This document shows, piece by piece, positions 7,714 through 17,788 of a DNA stretch of 64,000 nt. A model generated the notes under the pieces. The model worked only from the letters and a program-made list of their open reading frames with translations, did not search any database and was not told where the DNA came from. The translations under genes and the position numbers were made by a program. The stretch spans positions 186,001-250,000 of the forward strand of contig NZ_JANCPR020000009.1 in the NCBI RefSeq assembly GCF_028657195.3, in the 5' to 3' direction. This DNA comes from Streptomyces iconiensis. GTDB taxonomy: Bacteria > Actinomycetota > Actinomycetes > Streptomycetales > Streptomycetaceae. Within the stretch, counting starts at the first letter, position 1. Each line of letters starts with the position of its first letter.

Positions 7714-9968
7714 TGACCGAGAACACGCGGAACACCGTGGACGGACAGGTCGGGGCCGGTGCGATCGTCCAGGCGGGCAGCATCGGGGCCGTGCACCACC
7801 ACACCCATGCGGCGCCCGCCGCACCCGCCGGCGCGCTGCTCCAACTGCCCGTCGAGGCCGCGTACTTCGAGGATCGCGACAGGGAGCGCGCACGTGTCGA
7901 GCGTGCGCTCGGCCTGCGCGAGGGCCGGACCGGCGTGGTGCGGCCCCTGGTCGTCGCGGTCAGCGGGGTGGGCGGCATCGGCAAGAGCGCCCTCGGTCTG
8001 CGCCTCGCACACGACGCGCACAGGGAGCGCGGATGCGGCGCCCTGTACGTCGACCTGGACGATCTGCGGCGGGACGGCGCGGTCTCGCCCGCCGATGTCC
8101 TCGCGGTGCTGCTGCGCGCCCTCGGTGTCCATGAGCCCTGGATGGAGAGCGATCTCGTGGGCCGCGCACGGCAGTACGCCGCGCGTACTGCGGAGCGCGT
8201 ACTCGTCCTCGTGCTCGACAACGTCGCCTACGGCAGCGAGGTCGAGCCGCTGCTGCCGGTCTCGGCCGACAGCGTCGCGATCGTCATCAGCCGTGCACGC
8301 CTGGAGGACCTGCCGGGCGCACTCGAAGTACCCCTCGGGCCCCTGCCGGGCGCGGCGGCGGAAGAGCTGCTGCACGCGGTACTGGAGGGCGCACGACCGG
8401 CGGGCGGCCCCGGAACCGTCTCGGAGGTCGCCCGGCTGTGCGGGGGCCTGCCGGCGGCACTGCACGTGGCGGGCAGGTACCTGCGCAAGCACCGCCGCAG
8501 ACCACCGGAGCGGCTCATCGCCGCGCTGCGTACCGAACTCGACGAGGAGGGTGTCCCGGTGGTCGAAGCGGTCTGGAACGCCGCCTACGACGAGCTGAGT
8601 GCGCCCGCGGCGCGGCTCTACCGGCTCCTCGCCGTGCATCCGGGCCCCTCCTTCACCCCGGCCTCGGCCGCGGCGCTGCTGGGCGCTGAGGACCCGGACA
8701 CCGCCTACGACGCACTGGGCGAACTGGAAGCCGCCCGCCTGGTCGCGGTATGGGAGCGGGACACCGCGGAAGCCGCCCCCGCGGACACCGGCTCCGGCGC
8801 GGCCGGCCCCGGCGGGACGGACCCCGAGGTGACCCGCTCCGGCGGAACGGACTCCCAGGTGGCCGACGACGGGGACGGCGCAGGTGAACGCCTTCGGATG
8901 CACGACCTGTTGCGGGCCCACGCGCAGCGCCGCGCCAGGCGTGAGGGGGAGCCGGGAGAGGCGGTCGAGGCCCGTCGCCGTGTCGTGCGCTGGTACCGCA
9001 GGCAGGCCGAACGCGCGGACGAGACGATCGCGGGCAGCCGGATGCGCTTCGCCACTCCCGTGCCCGCACTCCCGTACGCACCCGATGTCCCCTTCGGCAG
9101 CAGGGGAGAGGCCGCCTACTGGATGAGCGCCGAACGAGGAGCGCTCTACGAGTGCGTACGGCTCGCCCATGAGGCGGCCGGGCCCGAGGACGACGCCGAC
9201 GCGTGGGGACTGTGCGAGCCACTGTGGACGCACTTCATGGACCACCGGCACTACGCGGACGCGCTCGACGCGTTCGCGACCGGAGTGGCGGCGGCCCAGC
9301 GCACCGAACACCTGCCCGCGCAGGCCCGGATGCGCTGCCAGCTCGCGCGGCCTCTGTGGGAACAGGGCCGCATCGAAGAGGCCAGGGCCCAGGTGGACCG
9401 CGCGGTGCACGTGGCGCGCTCGCTGGAGAACGAGCCCAAGCTGCGTGCCTCCACGCTGGAATTCCGGGGCCTTCTGCGTTCGGCCGAGGGCGACTGGGCG
9501 GGCGCAGCCGAGGAGTTCGCCGCCTCGCGCCGCATCCATGAGGAGATCGGCAACACCTACGGCGTCCTCCTCCAGAGCTACCTGCTCGGCAAGGCCCTCA
9601 TCGAGCAGGGCGAGCCGGAAAGCGCGGCGGAACTGCTCGCCTCCGCGCACGGGATGGCCGTCGAGCGGGACCGCCTGAGCGGGGCGCGCGGCCCCGGGCG
9701 CATGACGGGGCGTACCGCCTGCGAACTGGCCCGCGCGGTACGCGTCTCCGGCCGCAGTGACCCCGCTCGGCTCGCGGCGCTGTACGACCTCGCGCTGGCC
9801 GCCGCACGGGCACGGGGCGCCGACCGGGAGGAGGCGACGACGCTGCGCGCGCTGGCTGACCTGGCCGACGAGACAGGTGACCCGACGGCCGCGGGGGCAC
9901 ACCGCGCCCGTGCCCACGCGATCGAGTCCCGCGCGGGCTCACTCGGTGGTCCTGAACCACGCGGTTGA
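7713..9968 (+). CDS. NB-ARC/TPR STAND ATPase
   Basis: A 751-residue STAND-class ATPase. After a short N-terminal segment with the recurring actinobacterial tag NTVDGQVGAGAIVQAGSI and a His-rich stretch (HHHTH), an NB-ARC module follows. It has Walker A GVGGIGKS at residues 85-92, Walker B VLVLVLDNV, GLPAAL (the plant/bacterial GLPL motif) and a winged-helix region with MHDLLRAHAQ (MHD-like motif). The C-terminal 300 residues are helical TPR-like repeats (for example WEQGRIEEARAQVDRAVHVA, GDWAGAAEEFAASRRIHEEIGN). Such proteins act as ATP-driven molecular switches in regulation or immunity. No effector domain is recognisable at the N-terminus, so output is unknown. A disordered Gly/Asp-rich insert occupies about residues 350-390. 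Confidence 0.8.
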   Translation: MTENTRNTVDGQVGAGAIVQAGSIGAVHHHTHAAPAAPAGALLQLPVEAAYFEDRDRERARVERALGLREGRTGVVRPLVVAVSGVGGIGKSALGLRLAHDAHRERGCGALYVDLDDLRRDGAVSPADVLAVLLRALGVHEPWMESDLVGRARQYAARTAERVLVLVLDNVAYGSEVEPLLPVSADSVAIVISRARLEDLPGALEVPLGPLPGAAAEELLHAVLEGARPAGGPGTVSEVARLCGGLPAALHVAGRYLRKHRRRPPERLIAALRTELDEEGVPVVEAVWNAAYDELSAPAARLYRLLAVHPGPSFTPASAAALLGAEDPDTAYDALGELEAARLVAVWERDTAEAAPADTGSGAAGPGGTDPEVTRSGGTDSQVADDGDGAGERLRMHDLLRAHAQRRARREGEPGEAVEARRRVVRWYRRQAERADETIAGSRMRFATPVPALPYAPDVPFGSRGEAAYWMSAERGALYECVRLAHEAAGPEDDADAWGLCEPLWTHFMDHRHYADALDAFATGVAAAQRTEHLPAQARMRCQLARPLWEQGRIEEARAQVDRAVHVARSLENEPKLRASTLEFRGLLRSAEGDWAGAAEEFAASRRIHEEIGNTYGVLLQSYLLGKALIEQGEPESAAELLASAHGMAVERDRLSGARGPGRMTGRTACELARAVRVSGRSDPARLAALYDLALAAARARGADREEATTLRALADLADETGDPTAAGAHRARAHAIESRAGSLGGPEPRG

Positions 9969-10052
9969 TTCCCGCGCGCGCTCACCCGGCCCTGAGCCCA
10001 CACCGGTACCGGCACCGACACCGGCACTGGTACCGGCTCGTCTCGTCCGGCC

Positions 10053-11666
10053 TCACCCGCGCGCTGAGGCGTCCGTCCCCGGTGTGAGGACCGCCGTCAC
10101 CGACTGCCCGCCCACCCGGCAGCGCACCCGTGTCCGCGATCCGTTCCCCGCCCCGCCGGACTTCACGAGCCAGGCGTGCACCCCGCACAGCACGGCCACC
10201 GGATCGAGGCCCGTACCGGGTGGCTCGATCCGGAGAGTCAGCGGTTCGCCGCCGCGTACTCGTAGGACGCACAGATCAGCGTCCAGTACGGCGGCGACCG
10301 TGCGGCAGGCCGGATACGCGGCGAGGACGCCCGCGCTCCAGTCGGCGACCCGCAAGGGCTCGGACCCGTCGGCGTGCCGGTACAGCAGGCCCGCGCTCTG
10401 TACGTGCCGCATACCGGCCCAGTCCTCTTCGGCCGCCAAGTACTGACCAAAACGGTCGGACGCGGGGCGACGTACTACCTGCACGGTGTTCCCGTCGACC
10501 TCCGCGTCCACGGCGAAGGCAGCGGGCGCCGGGCAGCGCGTCGCCACCTCACGGGGCGACGGCAGGGGCTCGGGTTCGGCGGGCACTCCTGGAGGAGCGA
10601 GACCCAGTAGTGCGTAGAAATGCCGGCGCAGTTCCTGTAGTGCGTCGCCGCGCCGTGCGAAGACGTCCTCGGTGAGCGCACGCGAGGTCTCGGCCCTGTG
10701 CGCGGTCAGCGCCCGCGCGAGCTGGGGTTCGTAGGGCAGCCGGTCGTCCAGGCGTGGTGCGGCGCCGAGCAGCCGCGCCATGGGCGTGCCGGGGAGGAGT
10801 TCGGTGCCGCCGTCGTAGGCGCTGAGCACGGGCCGGCCGAGTGCGGCGGCGTACAGGGCCGTCGAGCCGTGGTCGGAGACGACGCAGTCGGCGGCGACCA
10901 GGAGCGCGGCCCACTCCTCGTAGGGGCGGGGCAGCAGCATGCCCGCTCTCCGCTCGGGCGTCAGGTCCTGGGCCAGCCCGAACCCCCGCTTGCTCGCGTG
11001 TTCGTTCGGATGCACCACCAGTGCCGTTTGGTACGTGTCGTACGGCAGTTCCGTCGCCAGCCGCAGCGGCAGCCCGGGACGCCGTTCCAGCAGCGATTCC
11101 CCGCCCCAGGTAGAGACCGCCACGACAAGCCGTCTTCGGCCGGTACCCAGCGCGCGGCGGTAGCGGTCCCTGCGCGGCACCGACTCCAGCAGCCGGTCGA
11201 GCGTGGGATCGCCGACGACGGCCGCGCGGGAAGCGGCCAGGGGGGAGGCCACCGTCAGCCGGCCGAGCTGACTGGGGTGGGCGAGCGCGTGAACGCTCGC
11301 GAGCGGGGTGCCGTCGGGGCGCAGCAGCTGTTCGGGATGCAGTCCGTTCGCAGCGCCGTTCGCCGGCCCCTGGGAGCTGCGCTTGCTGAAGCCGGCGCCG
11401 TGCGGCAGCAGCGCCAACGGTCCTGAGAGCTGATGCAGTTCGCCCTTGGCCGAGGCCGCCAGTACGAGCCCGAACGAGCGGGCCTTCGCCTCTTCCCAGG
11501 GCACCTGGACGGCTCCCAGCCCGTCGAGCGCCGCGAAAGCGTCGGCGCTGAAGTCCGAGCCGGGCACGAGCGTGAAGTAGGGACGTATGCGCCGGTCACC
11601 CGCGAGCGCGGGCCCGATGTCGAGCAGCCTGTGCAACGTGGTGGCGGTCCGCACCACGAACAGCAC
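10053..11666 (-). CDS. GT-B-like protein, CDP-glycerol glycerophosphotransferase/epimerase fold
   Basis: A 537-residue cytoplasmic protein. Its N-terminus (LFVVRTATTLHRLLDIGPAL) looks like the first beta-alpha unit of a GT-B fold. In the middle are PHGAGF, VVGDPTLDRLL and, later, VVSDHGSTALYAAALGRPVL, the donor-site signature of CDP-glycerol glycerophosphotransferases and UDP-GlcNAc 2-epimerase-like proteins. The true activity is unknown. The GTG at 11666 is chosen because a perfect GGAGG (11675-11679) sits 8 bases upstream and the recognisable fold begins there. Reading on upstream would translate an octamer repeat array as PEARKPGS units, which is rejected. The gene is divergent from dxr, and the array makes up most of its leader. 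Confidence 0.55.
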   Translation of the reverse strand: MLFVVRTATTLHRLLDIGPALAGDRRIRPYFTLVPGSDFSADAFAALDGLGAVQVPWEEAKARSFGLVLAASAKGELHQLSGPLALLPHGAGFSKRSSQGPANGAANGLHPEQLLRPDGTPLASVHALAHPSQLGRLTVASPLAASRAAVVGDPTLDRLLESVPRRDRYRRALGTGRRRLVVAVSTWGGESLLERRPGLPLRLATELPYDTYQTALVVHPNEHASKRGFGLAQDLTPERRAGMLLPRPYEEWAALLVAADCVVSDHGSTALYAAALGRPVLSAYDGGTELLPGTPMARLLGAAPRLDDRLPYEPQLARALTAHRAETSRALTEDVFARRGDALQELRRHFYALLGLAPPGVPAEPEPLPSPREVATRCPAPAAFAVDAEVDGNTVQVVRRPASDRFGQYLAAEEDWAGMRHVQSAGLLYRHADGSEPLRVADWSAGVLAAYPACRTVAAVLDADLCVLRVRGGEPLTLRIEPPGTGLDPVAVLCGVHAWLVKSGGAGNGSRTRVRCRVGGQSVTAVLTPGTDASARG

Positions 11667-11688
11667 ACTCCCGGCCTCCACGTTCACG

Positions 11689-11784
11689 GCTTCCGGGCTT
11701 CCGGGCTTCCGGGCTTCCGGGCTTCCGGGCTTCCGGGCTTCCGGGCTTCCGGGCTTCCGGGCTTCCGGGCTTCCGGGCTTCCGG
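11689..11784. repeat. Twelve perfect tandem copies of an 8-bp repeat (GCTTCCGG)
   Basis: The octamer GCTTCCGG is repeated 12 times without a single substitution over 96 bases. On the minus strand, which is the coding sense of the neighbouring gene, it reads CCGGAAGC. The array ends 9 bases before that gene's GGAGG and begins about 10 bases after a -10-like TAGGCT, so it would make up nearly the whole 5' untranslated leader. Perfect conservation of a non-triplet unit suggests slippage-driven copy-number change. Confidence 0.95.
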
Positions 11785-11793
11785 CAACTGTCC

Positions 11794-11799
11794 AGCCTA
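11794..11799 (-). promoter_or_regulatory. Candidate -10 element for the GT-B-like gene
   Basis: On the minus strand TAGGCT fits TANNNT. A start about 7 bases downstream (near 11787) would place the octamer array at the very 5' end of the transcript. No convincing -35 is visible at 17-18 bases. Confidence 0.35.
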
Positions 11800-12038
11800 G
11801 TACGCGCGGGGCGAGGGGATATGCCGTTCTCGCCAAGGGGCGAAGGGCTGTTCTGATCGCTCGGCGGCATGGCGGCGATCGTACTCGCCGGAGCCCGTGC
11901 GTACCCCGGTGCGGCGGTGGTCCCGGTGGCCTGGGATACGCCGGGCGACGGCACGTGGCACGTGCCGTACGACCGGCCACGTCCGTGCGCGGTCGGTGCG
12001 CTGTCCGGGCCCGAGAGGGAAGCGGCCACAATGGGGGG

Positions 12039-13304
12039 ATGACCGACTCCCTCGCTGACCCGCACCTGCGCTACTCCGGCACGGCACCGGAAGCGGGAGC
12101 GCCGCGCGACATCGTGATCCTCGGCTCCACCGGCTCGATCGGTACCCAGGCCGTTGATGTCGTGCTGAAGAACCCGGACCGATTCCGTGTCACCGCGCTG
12201 TCCGCCGCGGGTGGCCGCGTGGAGCTGCTGGCGGAGCAGGCGCACCAACTCGGCGTGCGCACCGTCGCGGTGGCCCGTGAGGACAAGGCACGGGAACTGA
12301 AGGAGGCACTGAGGACGGCGTACGGCCCGGGGGAGAGGCCGCCCGAGGTGCTGGCGGGTTCCGAGGCCGCCACCGAACTGGCGGCGTCTCCCTGCCACAC
12401 CGTGCTCAACGGCATCACGGGCTCCATCGGCCTCGCCCCCACGCTCGCCGCGCTCCAGGCAGGCCATGTGCTGGCACTCGCCAACAAGGAGTCGCTGATC
12501 GTCGGCGGCCCGCTGGTCAGAGAGCTGGCGGCGCCCGGCCAGATCGTCCCCGTCGACTCGGAGCACTCCGCGCTCTTCCAGGCGCTCATGGGCGGTACCC
12601 GCGCCGAGGTGCGCAAGCTCCTCGTCACCGCCTCAGGCGGCCCCTTCCGCGGCCGTACGCGGGCCGAGCTGGCGGGAGTCACCCCGAAGGAGGCGCTGGC
12701 CCACCCCACCTGGGAGATGGGCCCGGTCATCACCATCAACTCGGCCACGCTCGTCAACAAGGGCCTGGAGGTCATCGAGGCCCACCTGCTCTACGACATC
12801 CCGTTCGACCGCATCGAGGTCGTGGTCCATCCGCAGTCGGCCGTGCACTCCATGGTGGAGTTCACCGACGGCTCCACCCTCGCCCAGTGCGGACCGCCCG
12901 ACATGCGGCTGCCGATCGCGCTCGGCATCGGCTGGCCCGAGCGGGTTCCTGACGCGGGTCCCGTCTTCTCCTGGACGCAGCAGGCGATGTCCTGGGACTT
13001 CTACCCGCTGGACGAAGAGGCGTTCCCCTCGGTGCCGCTGGCCTGCCACGTCGGAGCCCTGGGCGGAACGGCGCCCGCCGTCTTCAACGCCGCGAACGAG
13101 GAGTGTGTCGAGGCGTTCATGGCCGGAAGGCTGCCGTTCACAGGCATCGTGGATACGGTTGCGGCTGTGGTCGGGGAGCACGGCACACCGGAAGGAACCG
13201 GTCTGACCCTGTCCGATGTCCTCGATGCCGAGACGTGGGCGCGCGAACGCGCCCGTGAGCTCGCGGCACTGTCGACCGAAGCAGCAGCGGAGGCCCGCGC
13301 ATGA
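12039..13304 (+). CDS. dxr: 1-deoxy-D-xylulose 5-phosphate reductoisomerase
   Basis: A 421-residue enzyme of the MEP isoprenoid pathway: NADPH-dependent rearrangement and reduction of DXP to MEP. The Rossmann motif [10 protein letters not shown] is near residue 30. The active-site stretches [54 protein letters not shown] and [12 protein letters not shown] are all intact, covering the metal ligands Asp/Glu/Glu and the substrate-phosphate site. The ATG at 12039 follows a G-rich run and overlaps the stop of a three-codon mini-ORF. The stop overlaps the next gene (ATGA at 13301-13304), giving an operon with the site-2 protease. The order dxr-rseP-ispG-GNAT is the same as in Mycobacterium tuberculosis. 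Confidence 0.96.
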   Translation: MTDSLADPHLRYSGTAPEAGAPRDIVILGSTGSIGTQAVDVVLKNPDRFRVTALSAAGGRVELLAEQAHQLGVRTVAVAREDKARELKEALRTAYGPGERPPEVLAGSEAATELAASPCHTVLNGITGSIGLAPTLAALQAGHVLALANKESLIVGGPLVRELAAPGQIVPVDSEHSALFQALMGGTRAEVRKLLVTASGGPFRGRTRAELAGVTPKEALAHPTWEMGPVITINSATLVNKGLEVIEAHLLYDIPFDRIEVVVHPQSAVHSMVEFTDGSTLAQCGPPDMRLPIALGIGWPERVPDAGPVFSWTQQAMSWDFYPLDEEAFPSVPLACHVGALGGTAPAVFNAANEECVEAFMAGRLPFTGIVDTVAAVVGEHGTPEGTGLTLSDVLDAETWARERARELAALSTEAAAEARA

Positions 13305-14605
13305 CGACGTTCATGACCATCCTCGGCATAGTCGTCTTCGTCGTCGGCCTGCTGTTCTCGATCGCCTGGCACGAGCTGGGGCACTTCTCCACCGCCAAGA
13401 TGTTCGGCGTCCGCGTTCCCCAGTTCATGGTCGGCTTCGGCCCCACCATCTGGTCCAAGCGCAAGGGCGAGACCGAGTACGGCATCAAGGCCGTGCCGCT
13501 CGGCGGGTACATCCGCATGATCGGGATGTTCCCGCCCGGCGACGACGGCGCGGTCAGGCAGCGCTCCACCTCGCCGTTCCGCGGCATGATCGAGGACGCG
13601 CGGGCCGCGGCGTACGAGGAACTGAAGCCGGGCGACGAACACCGGATGCTCTACACGCGCAAGCCGTGGAAGCGCGTCATCGTGATGTTCGCCGGCCCCT
13701 GCATGAACCTGATCCTGGCCGTGGCGATCTTCCTGACGGTGCTGATGACCTTCGGCATCAACACTCAGACGACCACGGTCTCCTCGGTCTCCAAGTGTGT
13801 GATCCCCGCCTCGGCCCAGAGCGACAAGTGCCCTTCGGGCGCCAAGGACTCGCCCGCCAAGGCAGCGGGACTCAAGCCCGGCGACAAGATCGTCGCCTTC
13901 GACGGCCGCAAGGTCGAGGACTGGGGCGCCCTGCAGCAGCACATCCGCGACACCACGGGTCCCGCCACCATCACCATCGACAGGGACGGCGCCCGGCGCA
14001 CGCTGCACGCCGACCTCATCGAGAACAAGGTCGCCAAGTCCGACGGCGACGGCAGCTACGTCCCCGACGAGTACGTCTCCGCCGGCTTCCTGGGCTTCAC
14101 CCCGGCCAGCGGCATCGTCCAGCAGTCCTTCCCGCAGGCCGTCGACCGGATGGGCGGCATGATGGTGCACGGCGTCGAGGCGCTGGTCGCGCTGCCTGGC
14201 AAGGTCCCCGACCTCTGGAACGCGGCGTTCGACGGAGGGGAGCGCAAGCAGGACTCCCCGATGGGCGTCGTGGGCGCCGCCAGGGTCGGCGGTGAGGTCT
14301 TCTCGCTCGACATCCCGCCCACTCAGCGCGTGGCGACCATGCTCTTCCTGGTCGCGGGCTTCAACCTCAGCCTCTTCCTGTTCAACATGCTGCCCCTGCT
14401 CCCGCTGGACGGCGGGCACATCGCCGGGGCGCTGTGGGAGTCCGTACGCAGGATGTTCGCGAAGGTCTTCCGGCGGCCCGACCCCGGCCCCTTCGACGTC
14501 GCCAAGCTGATGCCCATCGCGTACGTCGTCGCGGGGGTCTTCCTCTGCTTCACCCTGCTCGTGCTCGTCGCCGACGTGGTGAACCCCGTGAGACTTGCGG
14601 GATAA
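13301..14605 (+). CDS. rseP: M50 site-2 intramembrane metalloprotease (RseP/Rip1 family)
   Basis: A 434-residue membrane protease. The first transmembrane helix contains HExxH (H24-E25-L-G-H28), and the C-terminal helix pair contains the third zinc ligand motif [15 protein letters not shown] domain lies between them ([25 protein letters not shown]). The family cleaves anti-sigma factors and other single-pass proteins within the membrane after a first extracellular cut; the mycobacterial homologue is Rip1. The start overlaps the dxr stop by four bases, so it is translationally coupled. The substrate here cannot be told from sequence. Confidence 0.92.
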   Translation: MTTFMTILGIVVFVVGLLFSIAWHELGHFSTAKMFGVRVPQFMVGFGPTIWSKRKGETEYGIKAVPLGGYIRMIGMFPPGDDGAVRQRSTSPFRGMIEDARAAAYEELKPGDEHRMLYTRKPWKRVIVMFAGPCMNLILAVAIFLTVLMTFGINTQTTTVSSVSKCVIPASAQSDKCPSGAKDSPAKAAGLKPGDKIVAFDGRKVEDWGALQQHIRDTTGPATITIDRDGARRTLHADLIENKVAKSDGDGSYVPDEYVSAGFLGFTPASGIVQQSFPQAVDRMGGMMVHGVEALVALPGKVPDLWNAAFDGGERKQDSPMGVVGAARVGGEVFSLDIPPTQRVATMLFLVAGFNLSLFLFNMLPLLPLDGGHIAGALWESVRRMFAKVFRRPDPGPFDVAKLMPIAYVVAGVFLCFTLLVLVADVVNPVRLAG

Positions 14606-14664
14606 GCCCCGCTCGTCCGGATAAGCCGCTGCTCACCCGGATAAGCGTAAAGAAGCTCAAGAAA

Positions 14665-14697
14665 ATGACGCCCGTACGTTTCATGTGCGGGCGTCAT
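14665..14697. terminator. Strong hairpin between rseP and ispG
   Basis: Arms ATGACGCCCGTAC (14665-14677) and GTGCGGGCGTCAT (14685-14697) pair over 13 bases with one G-U wobble and a 7-base loop. It is flanked by GAAAA on the left and ACTTT on the right, so it could work in both directions. Just upstream the word GGATAAGC repeats three times (14599-14646). Confidence 0.7.
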
Positions 14698-14814
14698 ACT
14701 TTGCGCTGATTCCCAGGGAGCGATGTGCCGCGTGCAAGGTCGGTGCCGTAATCTCGGGTTCTTGGAGCCCGTCGAAGCTCGGGACTTGAACGACACCGTT
14801 GGGGTTGCACGCTG

Positions 14815-15972
<1,158 letters not shown>

Positions 15973-16074
15973 CCGTACGGCGCGCTCACCCGGGCGCGCG
16001 AGGCCATGGGCAGAGGTACAGTGCGAGAGATCGTTCCCTCTCGCCCACGGGCCGCACGGTGAGGCACCGAGACG

Positions 16075-16920
16075 TTGTTGACCACCACTTCCACCCGAGT
16101 CGTCGCACCGGCGGAACTCGATGACGTGCTCGCCGTTCTGCGCAGAGAACCGGTCAACAACGCCTTCGTCACGGCCCGTGTCCAGGCCGCGGGACTCGAC
16201 CCCTGGCGCCTCGGCGGCGAGATGTGGGGCTGGTACCCCGAAGGCCGTCTCGAAGCGCTCTGTTACGCCGGTGCCAACCTCGTCCCCCTGTGCGCGGGCC
16301 CCGAGGCCGTACGCGCGTTCGCGGAGCGGGCCCGCCGCCAGGGCAGGCGCTGCTCCTCCGTCGTCGGGCCCGCAGGGCCGACAGCGGCCCTGTGGTCCCA
16401 CCTCGAACCGCACTGGGGCCCGGCGCGCGAGGTCCGCCGCAACCAGCCCCTCATGATCACGGGCTCCCTGCCTGAGGACATCGAGCCCGACCCCCTCGTG
16501 CGCCGTATCGGCAAGCACGAGATGGACGTCGTGCTGCCCGCCTGCGTCGCGATGTTCACCGAAGAGGTCGGCATCTCGCCGCTCGCGGGCGACGGCGGGC
16601 TCGTCTACCAGGCCCGCGTGGCCGAACTCGTCGGCGCGGGGCGCTCGTTCGCACGCGTCGAGGACGGCCGGGTCGTCTTCAAGGCCGAGATCGGCGCAGC
16701 AACCCCGTACGCCTGCCAGATCCAGGGGGTCTGGGTCGCCCCTGAACGCCGCGGTGAAGGGCTCTCGGAGACCGGTATGGCCGCCGTCATCGGCTACGCG
16801 CTCCGGGACGTCGCACCCCTGGTGAGCCTCTACGTGAACGACTACAACACCCCCGCGCGCTCCGCCTACCGCCGCGTCGGCTTCCGCGAGGTGGGCGCTT
16901 TCATGAGTGTCCTGTTCTGA
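16075..16920 (+). CDS. GNAT N-acetyltransferase with DUF4081-type N-terminal domain
   Basis: A 281-residue protein. The N-terminal half (about 1-125) resembles the DUF4081 domain that precedes GNAT in actinobacteria. The C-terminal half has the acetyl-CoA-binding GNAT core: VAPERRGEGLSETGMAAVI (motif A) and YVNDYNTPARSAYRRVGFREVG (motif B). In M. tuberculosis the orthologous position after gcpE is occupied by Rv2867c of the same type. It starts at TTG 16075 or TTG 16078, with GAGG at 16061-16064. The acceptor substrate is unknown. Confidence 0.8.
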   Translation: MLTTTSTRVVAPAELDDVLAVLRREPVNNAFVTARVQAAGLDPWRLGGEMWGWYPEGRLEALCYAGANLVPLCAGPEAVRAFAERARRQGRRCSSVVGPAGPTAALWSHLEPHWGPAREVRRNQPLMITGSLPEDIEPDPLVRRIGKHEMDVVLPACVAMFTEEVGISPLAGDGGLVYQARVAELVGAGRSFARVEDGRVVFKAEIGAATPYACQIQGVWVAPERRGEGLSETGMAAVIGYALRDVAPLVSLYVNDYNTPARSAYRRVGFREVGAFMSVLF

Positions 16921-17031
16921 CCCCTCGGCGCAGGCCCTTCGCGCGCCCGGCCGCACGACTCCGGACGTGTGCCCAGGCGCCGCCACGCCGCCCCTTCGCC
17001 AGGACATGGCCGAGGAAGTAGCCTCCCCGCC

Positions 17032-17598
17032 ATGCTGCATACATCCGGGGGGCCGCCCCCGGACCCCCGGAGAGTGGTCGTCGGCCCCCTTGACCTCGCC
17101 GCCCGCGTCGACGAAGCGCTCGCCGTCCAGGCGTTGGCGTTCGGCCTCACCGACGACGAGATCGGGGTACGAAGGCACATCGTGCTGCGCCACATGGCCA
17201 CCCCGGGTGCCAGGTCGCTGGGTGCCACGACCGAAGAAGACCGGCTCGTCGGCTTCGTCTACGGGATGCCCAACGACCGCACCCAGTGGTGGTCGACCGT
17301 CGTGCACCCGTATCTGCGCCAGGAGGGCCTCGACAACTGGCTGAGCGACTCGTTCGTCATCACCGAACTGCACGTACACCCGGCCTTCCAGAACCGGCGC
17401 GTCGGCCGCGCCCTGATCACGACCCTGACCGACAGCGCCGACGAGCCCCGCTCGCTGCTGTCCGCGCTCGACACCGACAGTCCTGCGCGCGCCCTCTACC
17501 GCAGCCTCGGCTACCGCGACCTCGCGCGCCGCGTCCAGTTCCCCAGCGCCTCCCACCCGTACGCCGTCATGGGAGCCCCGCTGCCGCTGCTGCGGTGA
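17032..17598 (+). CDS. GNAT-family N-acetyltransferase
   Basis: A 188-residue single-domain GNAT protein. The core ELHVHPAFQNRRVGRALITTL (motif A, acetyl-CoA pyrophosphate loop QNRRVGRA) and SPARALYRSLGYRDLARRV (motif B) are clear. The ATG at 17032 is preferred because the segment between 16969 and 17032 has the character of non-coding leader and the globular part begins after it. The substrate is unknown. A hairpin terminator follows. Confidence 0.75.
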   Translation: MLHTSGGPPPDPRRVVVGPLDLAARVDEALAVQALAFGLTDDEIGVRRHIVLRHMATPGARSLGATTEEDRLVGFVYGMPNDRTQWWSTVVHPYLRQEGLDNWLSDSFVITELHVHPAFQNRRVGRALITTLTDSADEPRSLLSALDTDSPARALYRSLGYRDLARRVQFPSASHPYAVMGAPLPLLR

Positions 17599-17625
17599 GG
17601 GGGAGCGGACGCCGGGACGGGCGGG

Positions 17626-17653
17626 CCGGCACCGGGCGGTGGAGCGGTGCCGG
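17626..17653 (+). terminator. Hairpin after the GNAT gene
   Basis: Perfect 9-bp arms CCGGCACCG (17626-17634) and CGGTGCCGG (17645-17653) with a 10-base loop, 28 bases after the stop codon. Confidence 0.55.
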
Positions 17654-17788
17654 GCAGGTGGGGGCCTGTGACGGGCTCATGACCGGCTGAGCGGGGACAT
17701 CTCGTTTCCGTGCTGTCGGTCGGGCCGGATAGGCTCCGCCCCAGTCGCCTCGCGCGAATCGCTTGTCCAGCCCGAGCAGGAGTACCCC

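Larger units (their letters stand above)
11667..12038. other. Divergent promoter region between GT-B-like gene and dxr
   Basis: 372 bases without a gene. They hold the leader of the reverse gene (ribosome-binding site 11675-11679, octamer array 11689-11784, -10-like element 11794-11799) and the promoter region of dxr. Just before dxr, ATG-GGG-GGA-TGA at 12031-12042 forms a three-codon mini-ORF whose stop overlaps the dxr ATG. Confidence 0.5.

Noticed and set aside
3637..7893. 1418-codon open frame on the minus strand
   Set aside because: It is antisense to the two-component pair and the acyl-CoA dehydrogenase, has no domain pattern, and reads like the mirror of GC-rich coding DNA.
10000..10040. 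ACCGGTACCGGCACC repeats as a regulatory array
   Set aside because: Short GGTACCGG words between two convergent genes, best read as part of a 3' hairpin region; not distinct enough to report.
11689..11784. CRISPR-like array
   Set aside because: The units are 8 bp, directly adjacent and without spacers, so this is a simple tandem repeat.
11667..12566. Upstream extension of the GT-B-like protein including PEARKPGS repeats
   Set aside because: It would run through the octamer array and antisense to dxr. A GGAGG at ideal distance from GTG 11666 marks the real start.
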